Assembly: GCA_947383695.1 (NCBI GenBank) | Contig: OX376642.1 | Span: 124,001 to 188,000 of the forward strand | Length of the DNA stretch: 64,000 bases | Reading direction: 5' to 3' | From: Actinomycetes bacterium | Lineage (GTDB): Bacteria; Actinomycetota; Actinomycetes; Nanopelagicales; Nanopelagicaceae | Shown: piece after piece, positions 36,547-45,268 of the stretch | Layout: each line of letters opens with the position of its first letter | How positions within the stretch are numbered: the stretch's first letter is position 1 | Translations under genes and position numbers: made by a program | The notes under the pieces: model-generated | Databases searched by the model: none | What the model was told of the DNA's origin: nothing | Seen by the model: the letters and a program-made list of their open reading frames with translations, nothing else

Positions 36547-37323
36547 ATGACTTCGGGACTTATTTATATTGCGATCATTGGAATGTGGGTCGCATATTTC
36601 GCACCCCGTTGGATCCATGACCGCAATGAATTCTCCGGAAAGTCGGTAGAACGTTTTAAAGGCGCACTTCGAGTTGTCGCCAATCAATCACCTCACTCAT
36701 CAAGTAATGGTGGAGCGATTCACATCGATTTAGATCAAGAGGCAAAAAACCGACAGGTACTTCTTCGTCGCAGAATTACATTTGTTCTTATCGCATTCTC
36801 GCTAGTCACAACAGTTATAGGTGGAGCTATGAACACAATGCCATTTATTTACGCACTCGTACCAGCATCTGGTTTACTGATTTATATCGCCAGTGTTCGT
36901 CGACATGTGATTGGTGAACAACTACAAAAGCGTCGTGTACAACAACTGAGCCGCCAAAATTCTGGTGTTTCTAATACAAATCTTGCAGAAGTAATTCAAC
37001 CTAAGCCAAGCACTGAACATTGGATCCCTTTGTCAGAACGTGAACTTAAAGGTGTGGTTATCTTGCCTCAAGGCACAGCTGCGGTTCGCAATGCTTGGGA
37101 GCCAACTGAAGTTCCAGTACCTACATATGTAAACGCTCCAAAGGCGGTTGTCTCTAAGCGCGTAATTGATCTGACGATTCCTGGACAGTGGAGCGAAGAG
37201 CAAGAGCGTCTTGAGCGTGAAGCACTTGCTGCAGCCTCACCATCTCGTGATGAAATCTTTGATCAACAGTTGGCAGATGAAGCGGTGGATCGACTCAATC
37301 AAGCACGGGCTGCTAACGAATAA
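36547..37323 (+). CDS. sepX: SepX/GlpR-like division membrane protein
   Basis: A 258-residue membrane protein with a hydrophobic N-terminus (3-19, LIYIAIIGMWVAYFAPR), a cytoplasmic linker, two closely spaced helices (about 77-96 and 99-115) and a long polar C-terminal tail. The tail contains the conserved PVPTYVNAPKA segment (190-200). The family is SepX in Streptomyces and GlpR in Corynebacterium, a membrane receptor that works with Glp and FtsZ at division sites (established knowledge recalled, not checked). The genetic link to glp supports the same role here. A TAGATT box lies 8 nt before the ATG. It ends exactly next to the convergent pmt gene. Confidence 0.82.
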   Translation: MTSGLIYIAIIGMWVAYFAPRWIHDRNEFSGKSVERFKGALRVVANQSPHSSSNGGAIHIDLDQEAKNRQVLLRRRITFVLIAFSLVTTVIGGAMNTMPFIYALVPASGLLIYIASVRRHVIGEQLQKRRVQQLSRQNSGVSNTNLAEVIQPKPSTEHWIPLSERELKGVVILPQGTAAVRNAWEPTEVPVPTYVNAPKAVVSKRVIDLTIPGQWSEEQERLEREALAAASPSRDEIFDQQLADEAVDRLNQARAANE

Positions 37324-38598
37324 TTAGATCCACGAGTCAAACCACATACGCATCTTCCAATCATCGTATGTGATTGTTTGGCCGGTGTATAAAGGTAAGA
37401 AGTAGATAAAGCACAGCAGCACCAGGGCAAATAAGCCACCCACAATTGATTGTGAAACTGAAGGCTTAAGCCCACTATCAAGCAATAACTTTGCGCAATA
37501 AACGATAGCAAGCACCATAAATGGCTCAATCACTATCGCGTAAAAGGAGAACATTGTGCGCTCTTGCATTGCAAACCATGGCAGGTAACCAGCAATAACA
37601 CCTATCGCAACGATAAGAGCAGCTGAATCATTGGTGCGATTAAGTAAAGATTTAATCCAATAACCAATCACGACCGCTATTGCAACTGTTCCGATCCACC
37701 ACAAAATTGGTGTTCCAAGTGCCAATACTTCGCGTGCACAGTTATTCGCTCCGCAATCTTTTGGAGTGTCATAGAAAAATGAGGTTGGTCTTCCCATGAC
37801 AAGCCAGCTCCAAGGATTTGCTTGGTATGGATGTGTCTCAGTTAAGCCAGTATGAAAGTTGAGCATCTCTTGGTGATAATTCAACCAAGCGATTATTGGA
37901 TTGGCTGACGATTGTCGATCCCATCCTCGATTAGAAATAAACCAACCGGTCCATGTCATTAGGTAAACAACAATTGGAAGCAATCCGTATTGAGCAAACT
38001 TCTTAGATATTAATTTCAATGAATCGCGAATATCCATGTTAACGAGGATTCGATACAGCGAGATCAAAGCGATTACCGCAATGAAATAAATTGCACTCCA
38101 CTTACACCCGAGCGCTAGACCAAAGGCAAGACCGGCCCACCAATGTCTATCGCGATGCCAGAGCAATACTCCGATTAGAGCGAAGAAAGTTAAGAACAAA
38201 TCCAGAAGCGCAGTACGTGAATGCACAAGCAGCAGACCATCCAACGCCATAAGCGCTGCGCCAAGACCTGTAAGAAGCGGTGAGTAGAAAAGAACATGTA
38301 CTAAGCGAGCAAAAACCAGAATAAGAACGGTTCCAACCAGCGCAGTTGCAAAACGCCATCCAAACTCGTTATCTCCAAAGATGGCAATACCTGCTGCAAT
38401 TAGCCACTTTCCAACAGGTGGATGAACGATGAACTCAGGGTTGTTTCCACTTACCTCAACACCATATTTCAAAAGATCACGAGCACCATCGACGTAATAC
38501 ACCTCATCAAAGATGTACCCCTTGGTTGAACCAAGATTCACGAGCCGCAGTACAAATGAAGCCAATGCAATCAATAGCGGTGCGATAGCTGCGGGCAT
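37324..38598 (-). CDS. pmt: Dolichyl-phosphate-mannose--protein O-mannosyltransferase
   Basis: GT39 polytopic membrane enzyme of 424 residues transferring mannose from a polyprenyl carrier to Ser/Thr of secreted proteins. The first external loop has the catalytic acidic pair in IFDEVYYVDGA, followed by HPPVGKWLIAAG; later LLVHSRTALLDLFL and GCKWSAIYFI are family motifs. It is shorter than the roughly 500-residue mycobacterial protein, mainly by shorter loops and N-terminus. The ATG is 6 nt after TACTCT (38605-38610). The position between sepX-like and rsmI genes is conserved in actinobacteria (Rv1002c). Confidence 0.92.
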   Translation of the reverse strand: MPAAIAPLLIALASFVLRLVNLGSTKGYIFDEVYYVDGARDLLKYGVEVSGNNPEFIVHPPVGKWLIAAGIAIFGDNEFGWRFATALVGTVLILVFARLVHVLFYSPLLTGLGAALMALDGLLLVHSRTALLDLFLTFFALIGVLLWHRDRHWWAGLAFGLALGCKWSAIYFIAVIALISLYRILVNMDIRDSLKLISKKFAQYGLLPIVVYLMTWTGWFISNRGWDRQSSANPIIAWLNYHQEMLNFHTGLTETHPYQANPWSWLVMGRPTSFFYDTPKDCGANNCAREVLALGTPILWWIGTVAIAVVIGYWIKSLLNRTNDSAALIVAIGVIAGYLPWFAMQERTMFSFYAIVIEPFMVLAIVYCAKLLLDSGLKPSVSQSIVGGLFALVLLCFIYFLPLYTGQTITYDDWKMRMWFDSWI

Positions 38599-38646
38599 AG
38601 GAGAAGAGTATGCGCGTTTACTCTGAATTACTGAGAGGATTACGCC

Positions 38647-39489
38647 ATGACGCTCATCTTGGCCGCAACCCCACTGGGCAATCCCGGGGATGCAAGCACC
38701 CGCCTGAAGAGTGCGATTGAAAGCGCATCGATTATCGCCGCTGAGGACTCACGACGTTTTCATCGATTGTGCGCGGACATCGAAGTAACTTTTACAGCTC
38801 GAGTCCTGTCCTTCTTTGAAGGCAATGAAGAGGATCGAACTCGCGAGCTATTGGCTGAACTCAAGAGCGGTGCCACTGTATTAGTAGTTTCAGATGCAGG
38901 AATGCCAACGATTAGCGATCCAGGTTTTCGTCTGATGCGAGATGCAATTGCAGAAGGTATTGAGGTTTCAGTAATTCCAGGACCAAGCGCTGTCACAATG
39001 GCGGTTGCACTATCTGGATTACCAACTGATCGTTTCTCATTTGAAGGATTTCCTCCACGAACTGCGGGAGCACGTCTTGCTGCATTTGAAAAACTTCGCT
39101 TTGAAGAACGAACAATGGTTTTCTTTGAAGCACCACATCGTCTTGTAGATTCATTACTTGATTGCGTCAATGTCTTTGGTGCAGATCGACACGCTGCAAT
39201 TTGTCGTGAAATGACTAAACGGTATGAAGAAACAATTCGCGGAACCTTGAAAGAGCTATCAACCTGGGCATCAAATAATGAAGTCTTAGGAGAAATCACA
39301 TTAGTTATCGCTGGTGCGGTAACTGACTCTGCCTCATTGACCGCTGCAGATATGGTCGCTCGAGTTCGCGAGTTTGAGAGTGCAGGAATGGATAGAAAGG
39401 GCGCTATTGCAACGGTTGCTGATGAATTTGGCATCGCAAAGCGCCTCGTTTATGCCGCGGTCGTCGATGCGAATAAGATGAGCCAGTGA
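38647..39489 (+). CDS. rsmI: 16S rRNA (cytidine(1402)-2'-O)-methyltransferase RsmI
   Basis: Methylates the ribose of C1402 in the ribosomal P site using SAM; 280 residues. LAATPLGNPGDASTRL, IAAEDSRR and VVSDAGMPTISDPG are the tetrapyrrole-methylase-fold motifs, and FEAPHRL is conserved in RsmI. GAGAGG precedes the ATG. The 3' end overlaps metG as GTGA. It diverges from pmt with 48 bases between start codons. Confidence 0.96.
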   Translation: MTLILAATPLGNPGDASTRLKSAIESASIIAAEDSRRFHRLCADIEVTFTARVLSFFEGNEEDRTRELLAELKSGATVLVVSDAGMPTISDPGFRLMRDAIAEGIEVSVIPGPSAVTMAVALSGLPTDRFSFEGFPPRTAGARLAAFEKLRFEERTMVFFEAPHRLVDSLLDCVNVFGADRHAAICREMTKRYEETIRGTLKELSTWASNNEVLGEITLVIAGAVTDSASLTAADMVARVREFESAGMDRKGAIATVADEFGIAKRLVYAAVVDANKMSQ

Positions 39490-41051
39490 CTAAGTCTTTC
39501 TATTTAACGACGCCGATCTATTACGTCAACGATGCTCCTCATATCGGGCATGCCTACACAACCGTTGCCGGAGATGTGTTGACCCGTTGGCATCGTCAAA
39601 AAGGAGAGTCAGTCTGGTTCTTAACTGGAACTGATGAGCATGGTCAAAAGGTTATGCGTACCGCAGAGGCAAACAATGTTGCACCTCAAGCCTGGGTCGA
39701 CAAGTTAGTTCAAGAAGCGTGGAAGCCTAATTGGGAGCATCTCAATATTGCCAATGATGATTTCATTCGCACCACTGAAAAGCGTCACACCGAACGTGTG
39801 CAAAAGTTTTTACAATCACTTAAGGATTCTGGACATATCTACGCCGGCAAGTACGAAGGTCCATACTGCGTTGGATGCGAAGAGTTCAAACTTCCAGGTG
39901 ATCTGATTGAGATTGATGGGGCGAAGTGTTGCCCAATCCATAGCAAGCCAATTGAACTCGTTAATGAAAACAACTGGTTCTTTAAGTTATCTGCATTTGT
40001 TGAGCCATTGCTTGCTCATTACAAAAACAATCCAGATGCCTGCCAACCTGAAAGTGCACGCAACGAGGTTGTCTCATTCTTAGAGGGTGGCGTTTCAGAT
40101 CTTTCAATCTCACGTTCAACCTTTGACTGGGGAATTCCTGTTCCATGGGATACCGATCAAGTTGTGTATGTCTGGTTTGATGCGCTTTTAAATTACGCAA
40201 CCGCGGTTGGTTTAACAGATGCGCCAGATTCTGAAGGTGGCAAGAAGTTTGCTCAAACATGGCCAGCAGACGTTCACCTTGTTGGAAAAGATATTTTGCG
40301 TTTCCACGCAGTTATTTGGCCGGCGATGTTGATGGCTGCAGGTCTTGATGTTCCTAAGAAGGTCTTTGCTCATGGCTGGTTGTTAGTCGGCGGAGAAAAG
40401 ATGAGTAAGAGCAAGTTGACTGGTATTGCTCCTAAAGACATCACCGATCACTTTGGAATTGATGCATTCCGCTATTACTTCTTACGTGCGATTCCATTTG
40501 GTACCGATGGATCATTTTCTTGGGAGGACATGAGCGCCAGATACACATCAGAGCTAGCAAATGACTTTGGAAACCTGGCATCCCGCAGCGCAGCAATGGT
40601 TGAAAAGTACTGTGCAGGCTCACTTCCAGCGGTTAGCCATGATGCTGGGTTAGAAGCTGCGCTGAAGGAAACCGTTGTAAAGGCTGATGCTGCAATGTGT
40701 GCACTGGATTTCCAGGGCGGAATCATGGCGATTATGGATTTCTGCAAGCAAGTAAATGGTTATGTAACTATTAAAGAGCCGTGGATACTTGCAAAAGATC
40801 CAACTAATCAAGCGGTCCTTGAAGAGGTCTTGTACAACACCGCTGAATCACTTCGCGCTCTCGCCGTTTTATTACATCCTGTAATGCCTCAGACTTGTGA
40901 AATCTTGTGGCAGAGCCTTGGTGCGCAAGCGGTACTCGGAGATTTGAGTGCTCAGAAAATTAGTGATGTTGCAACGTGGGGACAACTTCCACAAGGTGCA
41001 ACAGTTACAAAGACTCCGGTTTTATTCCCACGTCTAGAAACCCCCGCCTAA
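39486..41051 (+). CDS. metG: Methionyl-tRNA synthetase
   Basis: Charges tRNA-Met; 521 residues, class I synthetase. HIGH motif as PHIGHAY, KMSKS motif as EKMSKSKLTG, and a zinc knuckle with YCVGCEEF and KCCPIH. It ends after the anticodon-binding domain without the C-terminal tRNA-binding extension, as in other actinobacteria (MetG2/MetS form). The start is a GTG overlapping the rsmI stop (GTGA, 39486-39489), so translation is coupled. Confidence 0.96.
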   Translation: MTKSFYLTTPIYYVNDAPHIGHAYTTVAGDVLTRWHRQKGESVWFLTGTDEHGQKVMRTAEANNVAPQAWVDKLVQEAWKPNWEHLNIANDDFIRTTEKRHTERVQKFLQSLKDSGHIYAGKYEGPYCVGCEEFKLPGDLIEIDGAKCCPIHSKPIELVNENNWFFKLSAFVEPLLAHYKNNPDACQPESARNEVVSFLEGGVSDLSISRSTFDWGIPVPWDTDQVVYVWFDALLNYATAVGLTDAPDSEGGKKFAQTWPADVHLVGKDILRFHAVIWPAMLMAAGLDVPKKVFAHGWLLVGGEKMSKSKLTGIAPKDITDHFGIDAFRYYFLRAIPFGTDGSFSWEDMSARYTSELANDFGNLASRSAAMVEKYCAGSLPAVSHDAGLEAALKETVVKADAAMCALDFQGGIMAIMDFCKQVNGYVTIKEPWILAKDPTNQAVLEEVLYNTAESLRALAVLLHPVMPQTCEILWQSLGAQAVLGDLSAQKISDVATWGQLPQGATVTKTPVLFPRLETPA

Positions 41052-41057
41052 ACACCA

Positions 41058-41918
41058 ATGGCTGATCGCCACAACCGCGATATCGATCGTCCTCGCGCAC
41101 CGTTGCCAGAACCACTACCGGTTCCAACAGTTGATGCACATGCTCATATGGAGATCGTTACCGATGCCGCCTTTGATTCACAAGAGGTTGCAGATGTAAT
41201 TGCTGAAGCACAATCTGTAAATGTTGATCGCATTGTTCAAGTTGGATACTCAGCAGAACAATCTAAATGGTGTGTTCAAGCTGCAGAAAAGTGGAACACA
41301 TCAGTATTGGCAGCTGTTGCATTGCACCCTAATGAAGCACCGGTTGTTGCAGATCTAGATGCAGATTTAAAGATCATCGAAGAGTTAGCTCAACACCCAC
41401 GAGTTCGTGCGATTGGCGAAACAGGGCTTGATTACTTTAGAACTCCACCAGAATTGCGAAAGCGCCAACAGGATTCTTTCAAGTGGCACATTGAATTGGC
41501 AAAGAAGACAAATAAGGCACTTGTCATCCATGATCGTGATTCCCATGATGATGTTTTATCTGTTCTGCTCGAAGTCGGAGCGCCAGAAAAGACTGTCTTC
41601 CATTGCTTTTCCGGCGATGTAGCTATGGCTAAGTTGTGTATCGAGCGCGGCTACATCCTGTCCTTTGCCGGCACATTAACCTTTAAAAACGCACCCGAGC
41701 TTCGTGAAGCGGTAAAGCTTGTGCCTGCTGATCAATTATTGGTAGAAACTGATTCACCTTTCTTAGCTCCATCGCCTCATCGTGGTGCCGGAAATACTCC
41801 AGCACAGATTGCAAACATTGTCCGAGCGATGGCGGTTGAGCGCAATCAAGACCTTGCCGAACTTGCTACCGCTCTTAGTGTTAACGCTGAGCGAATCTTT
41901 GGATCCTTCGCACCATGA
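41058..41918 (+). CDS. tatD: TatD family metal-dependent hydrolase
   Basis: A 286-residue TIM-barrel nuclease. VDAHAHMEI, AIGETGLDYF, VIHDRDSHDD and ETDSPFLAPSPHRGAGNTPA provide the two-metal-site ligands. TatD proteins are 3'-5' exonucleases or D-aminoacyl-tRNA-related enzymes; the exact role is not settled. The N-terminal 20 residues before the first metal motif are a basic, proline-rich extension. The stop overlaps ksgA as ATGA. In mycobacteria rpfB lies between tatD and ksgA; it is absent here. Confidence 0.94.
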   Translation: MADRHNRDIDRPRAPLPEPLPVPTVDAHAHMEIVTDAAFDSQEVADVIAEAQSVNVDRIVQVGYSAEQSKWCVQAAEKWNTSVLAAVALHPNEAPVVADLDADLKIIEELAQHPRVRAIGETGLDYFRTPPELRKRQQDSFKWHIELAKKTNKALVIHDRDSHDDVLSVLLEVGAPEKTVFHCFSGDVAMAKLCIERGYILSFAGTLTFKNAPELREAVKLVPADQLLVETDSPFLAPSPHRGAGNTPAQIANIVRAMAVERNQDLAELATALSVNAERIFGSFAP

Positions 41919-42757
41919 CATTGCTAGGTGCGGCACAGATCCGCGAACTTGCAGCGCAGCTAGATCTCAAACCTTCAAAATCTTTAGGGCAAAACTTTGT
42001 AATTGACTCAAATGTTTGCACCAAGATCATTAAAACAGCTGGTGTTACTAAAGATGATGTCGCACTTGAAATCGGTCCAGGACTTGGCTCATTAACTCTT
42101 GCCATGTTGGAGGCTGCACAATCCGTGATTGCCGTTGAAATCGATCCACGACTTGCCCAGCAACTACCGTTAACAGTTGCCGATCACTTCGAACACCCAG
42201 AAAATCTGACGGTAATCAATAAGGATGCTTTAGCGCTGCGCGATCTGCCTGTTGCTCCAACTGTGCTGGTTGCAAATCTGCCGTACAACGTTTCAGTCCC
42301 AGTACTTCTTCACCTATTAGAAACCTTTCCAAGTATTCGTACCGGTGTAGTTATGGTCCAGGCAGAGGTTGCCGATCGTTTAGCGGCTAAACCTGGCGGC
42401 AAAGAGTATGGAATTCCAAGTGTGAAGGCTGCATGGTGGGCCGATGTTAAAAATGTTGGAACGGTTTCACGTTCTATCTTTTGGCCAGCACCTAATGTTG
42501 ATTCAAAGTTAGTTGGCTTTACCCGTCGCGAAACCGCAGGTAGCGAAGAGATGCGGGAAAAGGTTTTCACAATCATCGATGCCGCCTTTGCTCAGCGCAG
42601 AAAGATGCTCAGATCAGCCCTTTCTAGCCTTTATGGATCATCATCGGCGGCGGAAGAAATCTTGATAAAAGCTGGCATTGATCCAACATTGCGAGGCGAA
42701 GCCCTTGAAGTGAAATCTTTTTGTCAGATCGCAGCCGTTGCACCTGACATTTTCTAA
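41915..42757 (+). CDS. ksgA: 16S rRNA dimethyladenosine transferase KsgA/RsmA
   Basis: Dimethylates A1518 and A1519 of 16S rRNA in late 30S assembly; 280 residues. KSLGQNFVIDSNV, SAM site EIGPGLGSLTLAM and catalytic NLPYNVSVP are present. AAFAQRRKMLRSALS is the C-terminal RNA-binding signature. Coupled to tatD by a four-base overlap and followed 21 bases later by ispE, the usual actinobacterial order. Confidence 0.97.
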   Translation: MTLLGAAQIRELAAQLDLKPSKSLGQNFVIDSNVCTKIIKTAGVTKDDVALEIGPGLGSLTLAMLEAAQSVIAVEIDPRLAQQLPLTVADHFEHPENLTVINKDALALRDLPVAPTVLVANLPYNVSVPVLLHLLETFPSIRTGVVMVQAEVADRLAAKPGGKEYGIPSVKAAWWADVKNVGTVSRSIFWPAPNVDSKLVGFTRRETAGSEEMREKVFTIIDAAFAQRRKMLRSALSSLYGSSSAAEEILIKAGIDPTLRGEALEVKSFCQIAAVAPDIF

Positions 42758-42778
42758 TAGCAGTTATAGGGTCACCGC

Positions 42779-43693
42779 ATGCCTGTAAAGAGTGTGACCG
42801 TGCGCGTACCTGCAAAGGTCAACCTTCAGCTTTCTGTTGGTCCAAAAGAGTCTGATGGTTATCACAACTTAGTTTCAGTATTTCAGGCGATCTCAATCTT
42901 TGATGATGTAACAATTAAATTAGCTGAACCCGGTGCTGGATTAACGATCGCGATTTCCGGAGATCAAACACATGGTGTTCCAGCTGATGCAAATAACTTG
43001 GCTGCAAAAGCTGTTGCATTGATTTCAAAGGAGTATGACTTAACTGTTGATGCCCACATTGAAATCAAGAAATCGATTCCGGTTGCTGGTGGTATGGCCG
43101 GAGGCAGTGCAGATGCAGCTGCAACAATCGTTGGTATTGATTATTTATATTCATTAGGAATGACCCGCGAAGAGATGGTTGAGATCGCGGCGCAATTGGG
43201 AAGCGATGTTCCATTCATGCTCAGTGGCGGAACAGCAATTGGTCGCGGACATGGAGATCAATTAACAGCAGCACTTTCTCGTGGAACTTATTACTGGGTA
43301 CTTGCATTATCGACAGTTGGTTTATCAACTCCAGCTGTTTATGCCGAATGTGATCGCTTACGTGCAGAGCTTGAAATTGTGGAGCCACAAACACATGAAG
43401 GATTAATGCAGGCCTTGCTTGCAGCAGATGCCCCTGCAGTAGGTGCTTCGTTGGTCAATGATTTGCAGGCAGCTGCATGTTCATTGCGTCCTGCACTGAG
43501 ATTAGTTTTAGATGTAGGTCAGGAGTACGGAGCACTTGGAGCGATAGTTTCAGGATCAGGTCCAACAGTTGCATTTTTAGTCTCAGATGAAGAGGCAGGG
43601 CTTGATTTAGCGGTTGCTTTAACCTCAAGCGGGGTAGTTGGCAGCGTTGCACGTGCGTATGGGCCTGTGGCGGGAGCGAAGGTAATCTCGTAA
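42779..43693 (+). CDS. ispE: 4-diphosphocytidyl-2-C-methyl-D-erythritol kinase IspE
   Basis: GHMP kinase of the non-mevalonate isoprenoid pathway, 304 residues. VRVPAKVNLQLSVGPKESDGYH at the N-terminus, the ATP loop PVAGGMAGGSADAAA near residue 102, and GSGPTVAFLV at the C-terminus. It supplies IPP/DMAPP for quinones and the polyprenyl carriers used by pmt and peptidoglycan synthesis. The ATG is 6 nt after TAGGGT (42767-42772) with no Shine-Dalgarno, suggesting its own leaderless promoter inside the cluster. Confidence 0.96.
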   Translation: MPVKSVTVRVPAKVNLQLSVGPKESDGYHNLVSVFQAISIFDDVTIKLAEPGAGLTIAISGDQTHGVPADANNLAAKAVALISKEYDLTVDAHIEIKKSIPVAGGMAGGSADAAATIVGIDYLYSLGMTREEMVEIAAQLGSDVPFMLSGGTAIGRGHGDQLTAALSRGTYYWVLALSTVGLSTPAVYAECDRLRAELEIVEPQTHEGLMQALLAADAPAVGASLVNDLQAAACSLRPALRLVLDVGQEYGALGAIVSGSGPTVAFLVSDEEAGLDLAVALTSSGVVGSVARAYGPVAGAKVIS

Positions 43694-43764
43694 TTTCTCT
43701 CAATTGATCGCCTTTTGCTGGGCGATGGTCGTCAGCACCACCATTTATGAGGGAGAATATGCGT

Positions 43765-43839
43765 TCCGCCATTGTGTAGTGGCTAGCACATGGGCCTTTG
43801 AAGCCCAGGGTCCAGGATCGATACCTGGTGGCGGAGCCA
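43765..43839 (+). tRNA. tRNA-Gln (anticodon UUG)
   Basis: Acceptor TCCGCCA/TGGCGGA, D stem GTGT/AGCAC, anticodon stem TGGGC/GCCCA with loop CTTTGAA (anticodon TTG), T arm CCAGG-ATCGATA-CCTGG, discriminator G and encoded CCA (43837-43839). Reads CAA and CAG. A small stem (ATCGCC/GGCGAT, 43707-43726) lies between ispE and the tRNA. The CCA end is only 4 bases before the glmU -10 box. Confidence 0.95.
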
Positions 43840-43843
43840 CCGA

Positions 43844-43849
43844 TAGACT
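43844..43849 (+). promoter_or_regulatory. -10 box that decides the glmU GTG start
   Basis: TAGACT, 6 nt before a GTG at 43856. There is no Shine-Dalgarno, and the preceding bases belong to tRNA-Gln, so a leaderless mRNA beginning at the GTG is the simplest reading. Confidence 0.6.
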
Positions 43850-43855
43850 TCACTC

Positions 43856-45265
43856 GTGACCGTACAAACCGTGATCCTCCTCGCCGCTGGTGAAGGCACA
43901 CGTATGAAGTCGGCAACTCCTAAGGTTCTTCACAGCGTCGCAGGCCGTTCTCTACTTGGACATGTACTGCACGCGGTTTCACATGTAAATCCCGCAGAAG
44001 TTCGCATCGTTGTTGGTTCTGGACGTGAAGCGGTTGAAGCGCACATTTCACAGATCGCACCTTCTGCAACAACAGTTGTTCAGGAGCAACGCAAGGGCAC
44101 AGGCCATGCAACCCAGTTAGCGCTCGCAGGTAATGCGCCACGTGGAACAGTCTTAATTTTGGCCGGCGATACACCGATGCTTACAGGTGATTCATTGGCA
44201 CAGTTTGTGCAAGCGCATGCAGCGGGCAAATTTGCAGCTTCGGTTTTAACAGCAGAACACCCAGAGCCAACTGGCTATGGCCGAATCATTCGCGATGACA
44301 GCGATGAGCTACTTCGTATCGTTGAAGAAAAAGATGCCACAGATGATGAAAAGTTCATCTTTGAAATTAACAGTGGTGTGTATGCCTTTGATGGCGAAAA
44401 GCTTGCAGCCTCAATCGGCAAGCTAACAACTGCAAACGCCCAAGGCGAGCTGTATCTAACCGATGTTATTGGAATTTTGAAGTCTGCTGGCGAATCAGTA
44501 GCCGCAATCATGATCGATGATTTCACTGAAACCCTTGGAGTCAATGACCGGGTTCAGTTGGCAGAAAGTGCAGCGATGCTTCGCGATCGAATTAATGATC
44601 AGTGGATGCGTGCTGGGGTAACAATCATCGATCCAACAACTACCTGGATTGACGCAACAGTTGAATTATCAAATGATGTAACGATTCACCCAGGTACTGC
44701 GCTCTTTGGTTCAACAAAGGTGGCAACTGGCGCTGTTATTGGGCCACGAACAACTTTGACCGATTGCCTCGTTAAAGAAGGCGCATCAGTCCTGGAATCA
44801 ATTGCAACCCAGACCGTTATCGGAGAAGGCGCAACCGTTGGTCCATTTACATATTTGCGCGCTGGAACTCAATTAGGTGATGCAACAAAGGCAGGTGCAT
44901 TTGTTGAGATGAAAAATGCAACGGTTGGAACAGGTTCGAAGGTTCCACATCTGTCATATGTTGGCGATGCAACTATCGGAGAAGGCAGCAATATTGGCGC
45001 TGCAACAATCTTTGTTAATTACGATGGTGTTGAAAAGCACCACACAACAGTGGGTGATCAGGTGCGCATTGGTAGCGACACAATGCTCGTAGCCCCTGTA
45101 ACTATCGGAGATGGCGCATATACAGCTGCTGGATCGGTAATTACTGAAGATGTTCCGGCAGGCGCGATTGGTGTTGGCCGAGCAAAGCAGAGAAATGTAA
45201 TAGGTTGGGTCCTGCGCAAGCGCGCGGGCAGCAAGTCAGCAATCGCCGCAGAAAAGAAGGGCTAA
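43856..45265 (+). CDS. glmU: Bifunctional GlcNAc-1-P uridyltransferase / GlcN-1-P acetyltransferase GlmU
   Basis: Makes UDP-GlcNAc for peptidoglycan; 469 residues. The N-terminal pyrophosphorylase domain has LAAGEGTRMKSATPKVLHSVAG and the C-terminal half is a left-handed beta helix of hexapeptide repeats (IGEGATVGPFTYLRAG, GEGSNIGAATIFVNYDG with the acetyl-transfer residues). The tail KRAGSKSAIAAEKKG is disordered. The start is GTG at 43856, encoding M-TVQTVILLAAGEG. Three bases separate it from prs. Confidence 0.97.
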   Translation: MTVQTVILLAAGEGTRMKSATPKVLHSVAGRSLLGHVLHAVSHVNPAEVRIVVGSGREAVEAHISQIAPSATTVVQEQRKGTGHATQLALAGNAPRGTVLILAGDTPMLTGDSLAQFVQAHAAGKFAASVLTAEHPEPTGYGRIIRDDSDELLRIVEEKDATDDEKFIFEINSGVYAFDGEKLAASIGKLTTANAQGELYLTDVIGILKSAGESVAAIMIDDFTETLGVNDRVQLAESAAMLRDRINDQWMRAGVTIIDPTTTWIDATVELSNDVTIHPGTALFGSTKVATGAVIGPRTTLTDCLVKEGASVLESIATQTVIGEGATVGPFTYLRAGTQLGDATKAGAFVEMKNATVGTGSKVPHLSYVGDATIGEGSNIGAATIFVNYDGVEKHHTTVGDQVRIGSDTMLVAPVTIGDGAYTAAGSVITEDVPAGAIGVGRAKQRNVIGWVLRKRAGSKSAIAAEKKG

Positions 45266-45268
45266 AAC

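Noticed and set aside
38760-39434. 224-codon ORF on the minus strand opposite rsmI
   Set aside because: It lies wholly inside the unmistakable rsmI gene, is Ser/Arg-rich as antisense frames usually are, and has no start signal.
43455-43916. 153-codon minus-strand ORF across the end of ispE, tRNA-Gln and the start of glmU
   Set aside because: It runs through a tRNA and two well-defined genes on the other strand; composition is Arg/His/Gln-rich noise.
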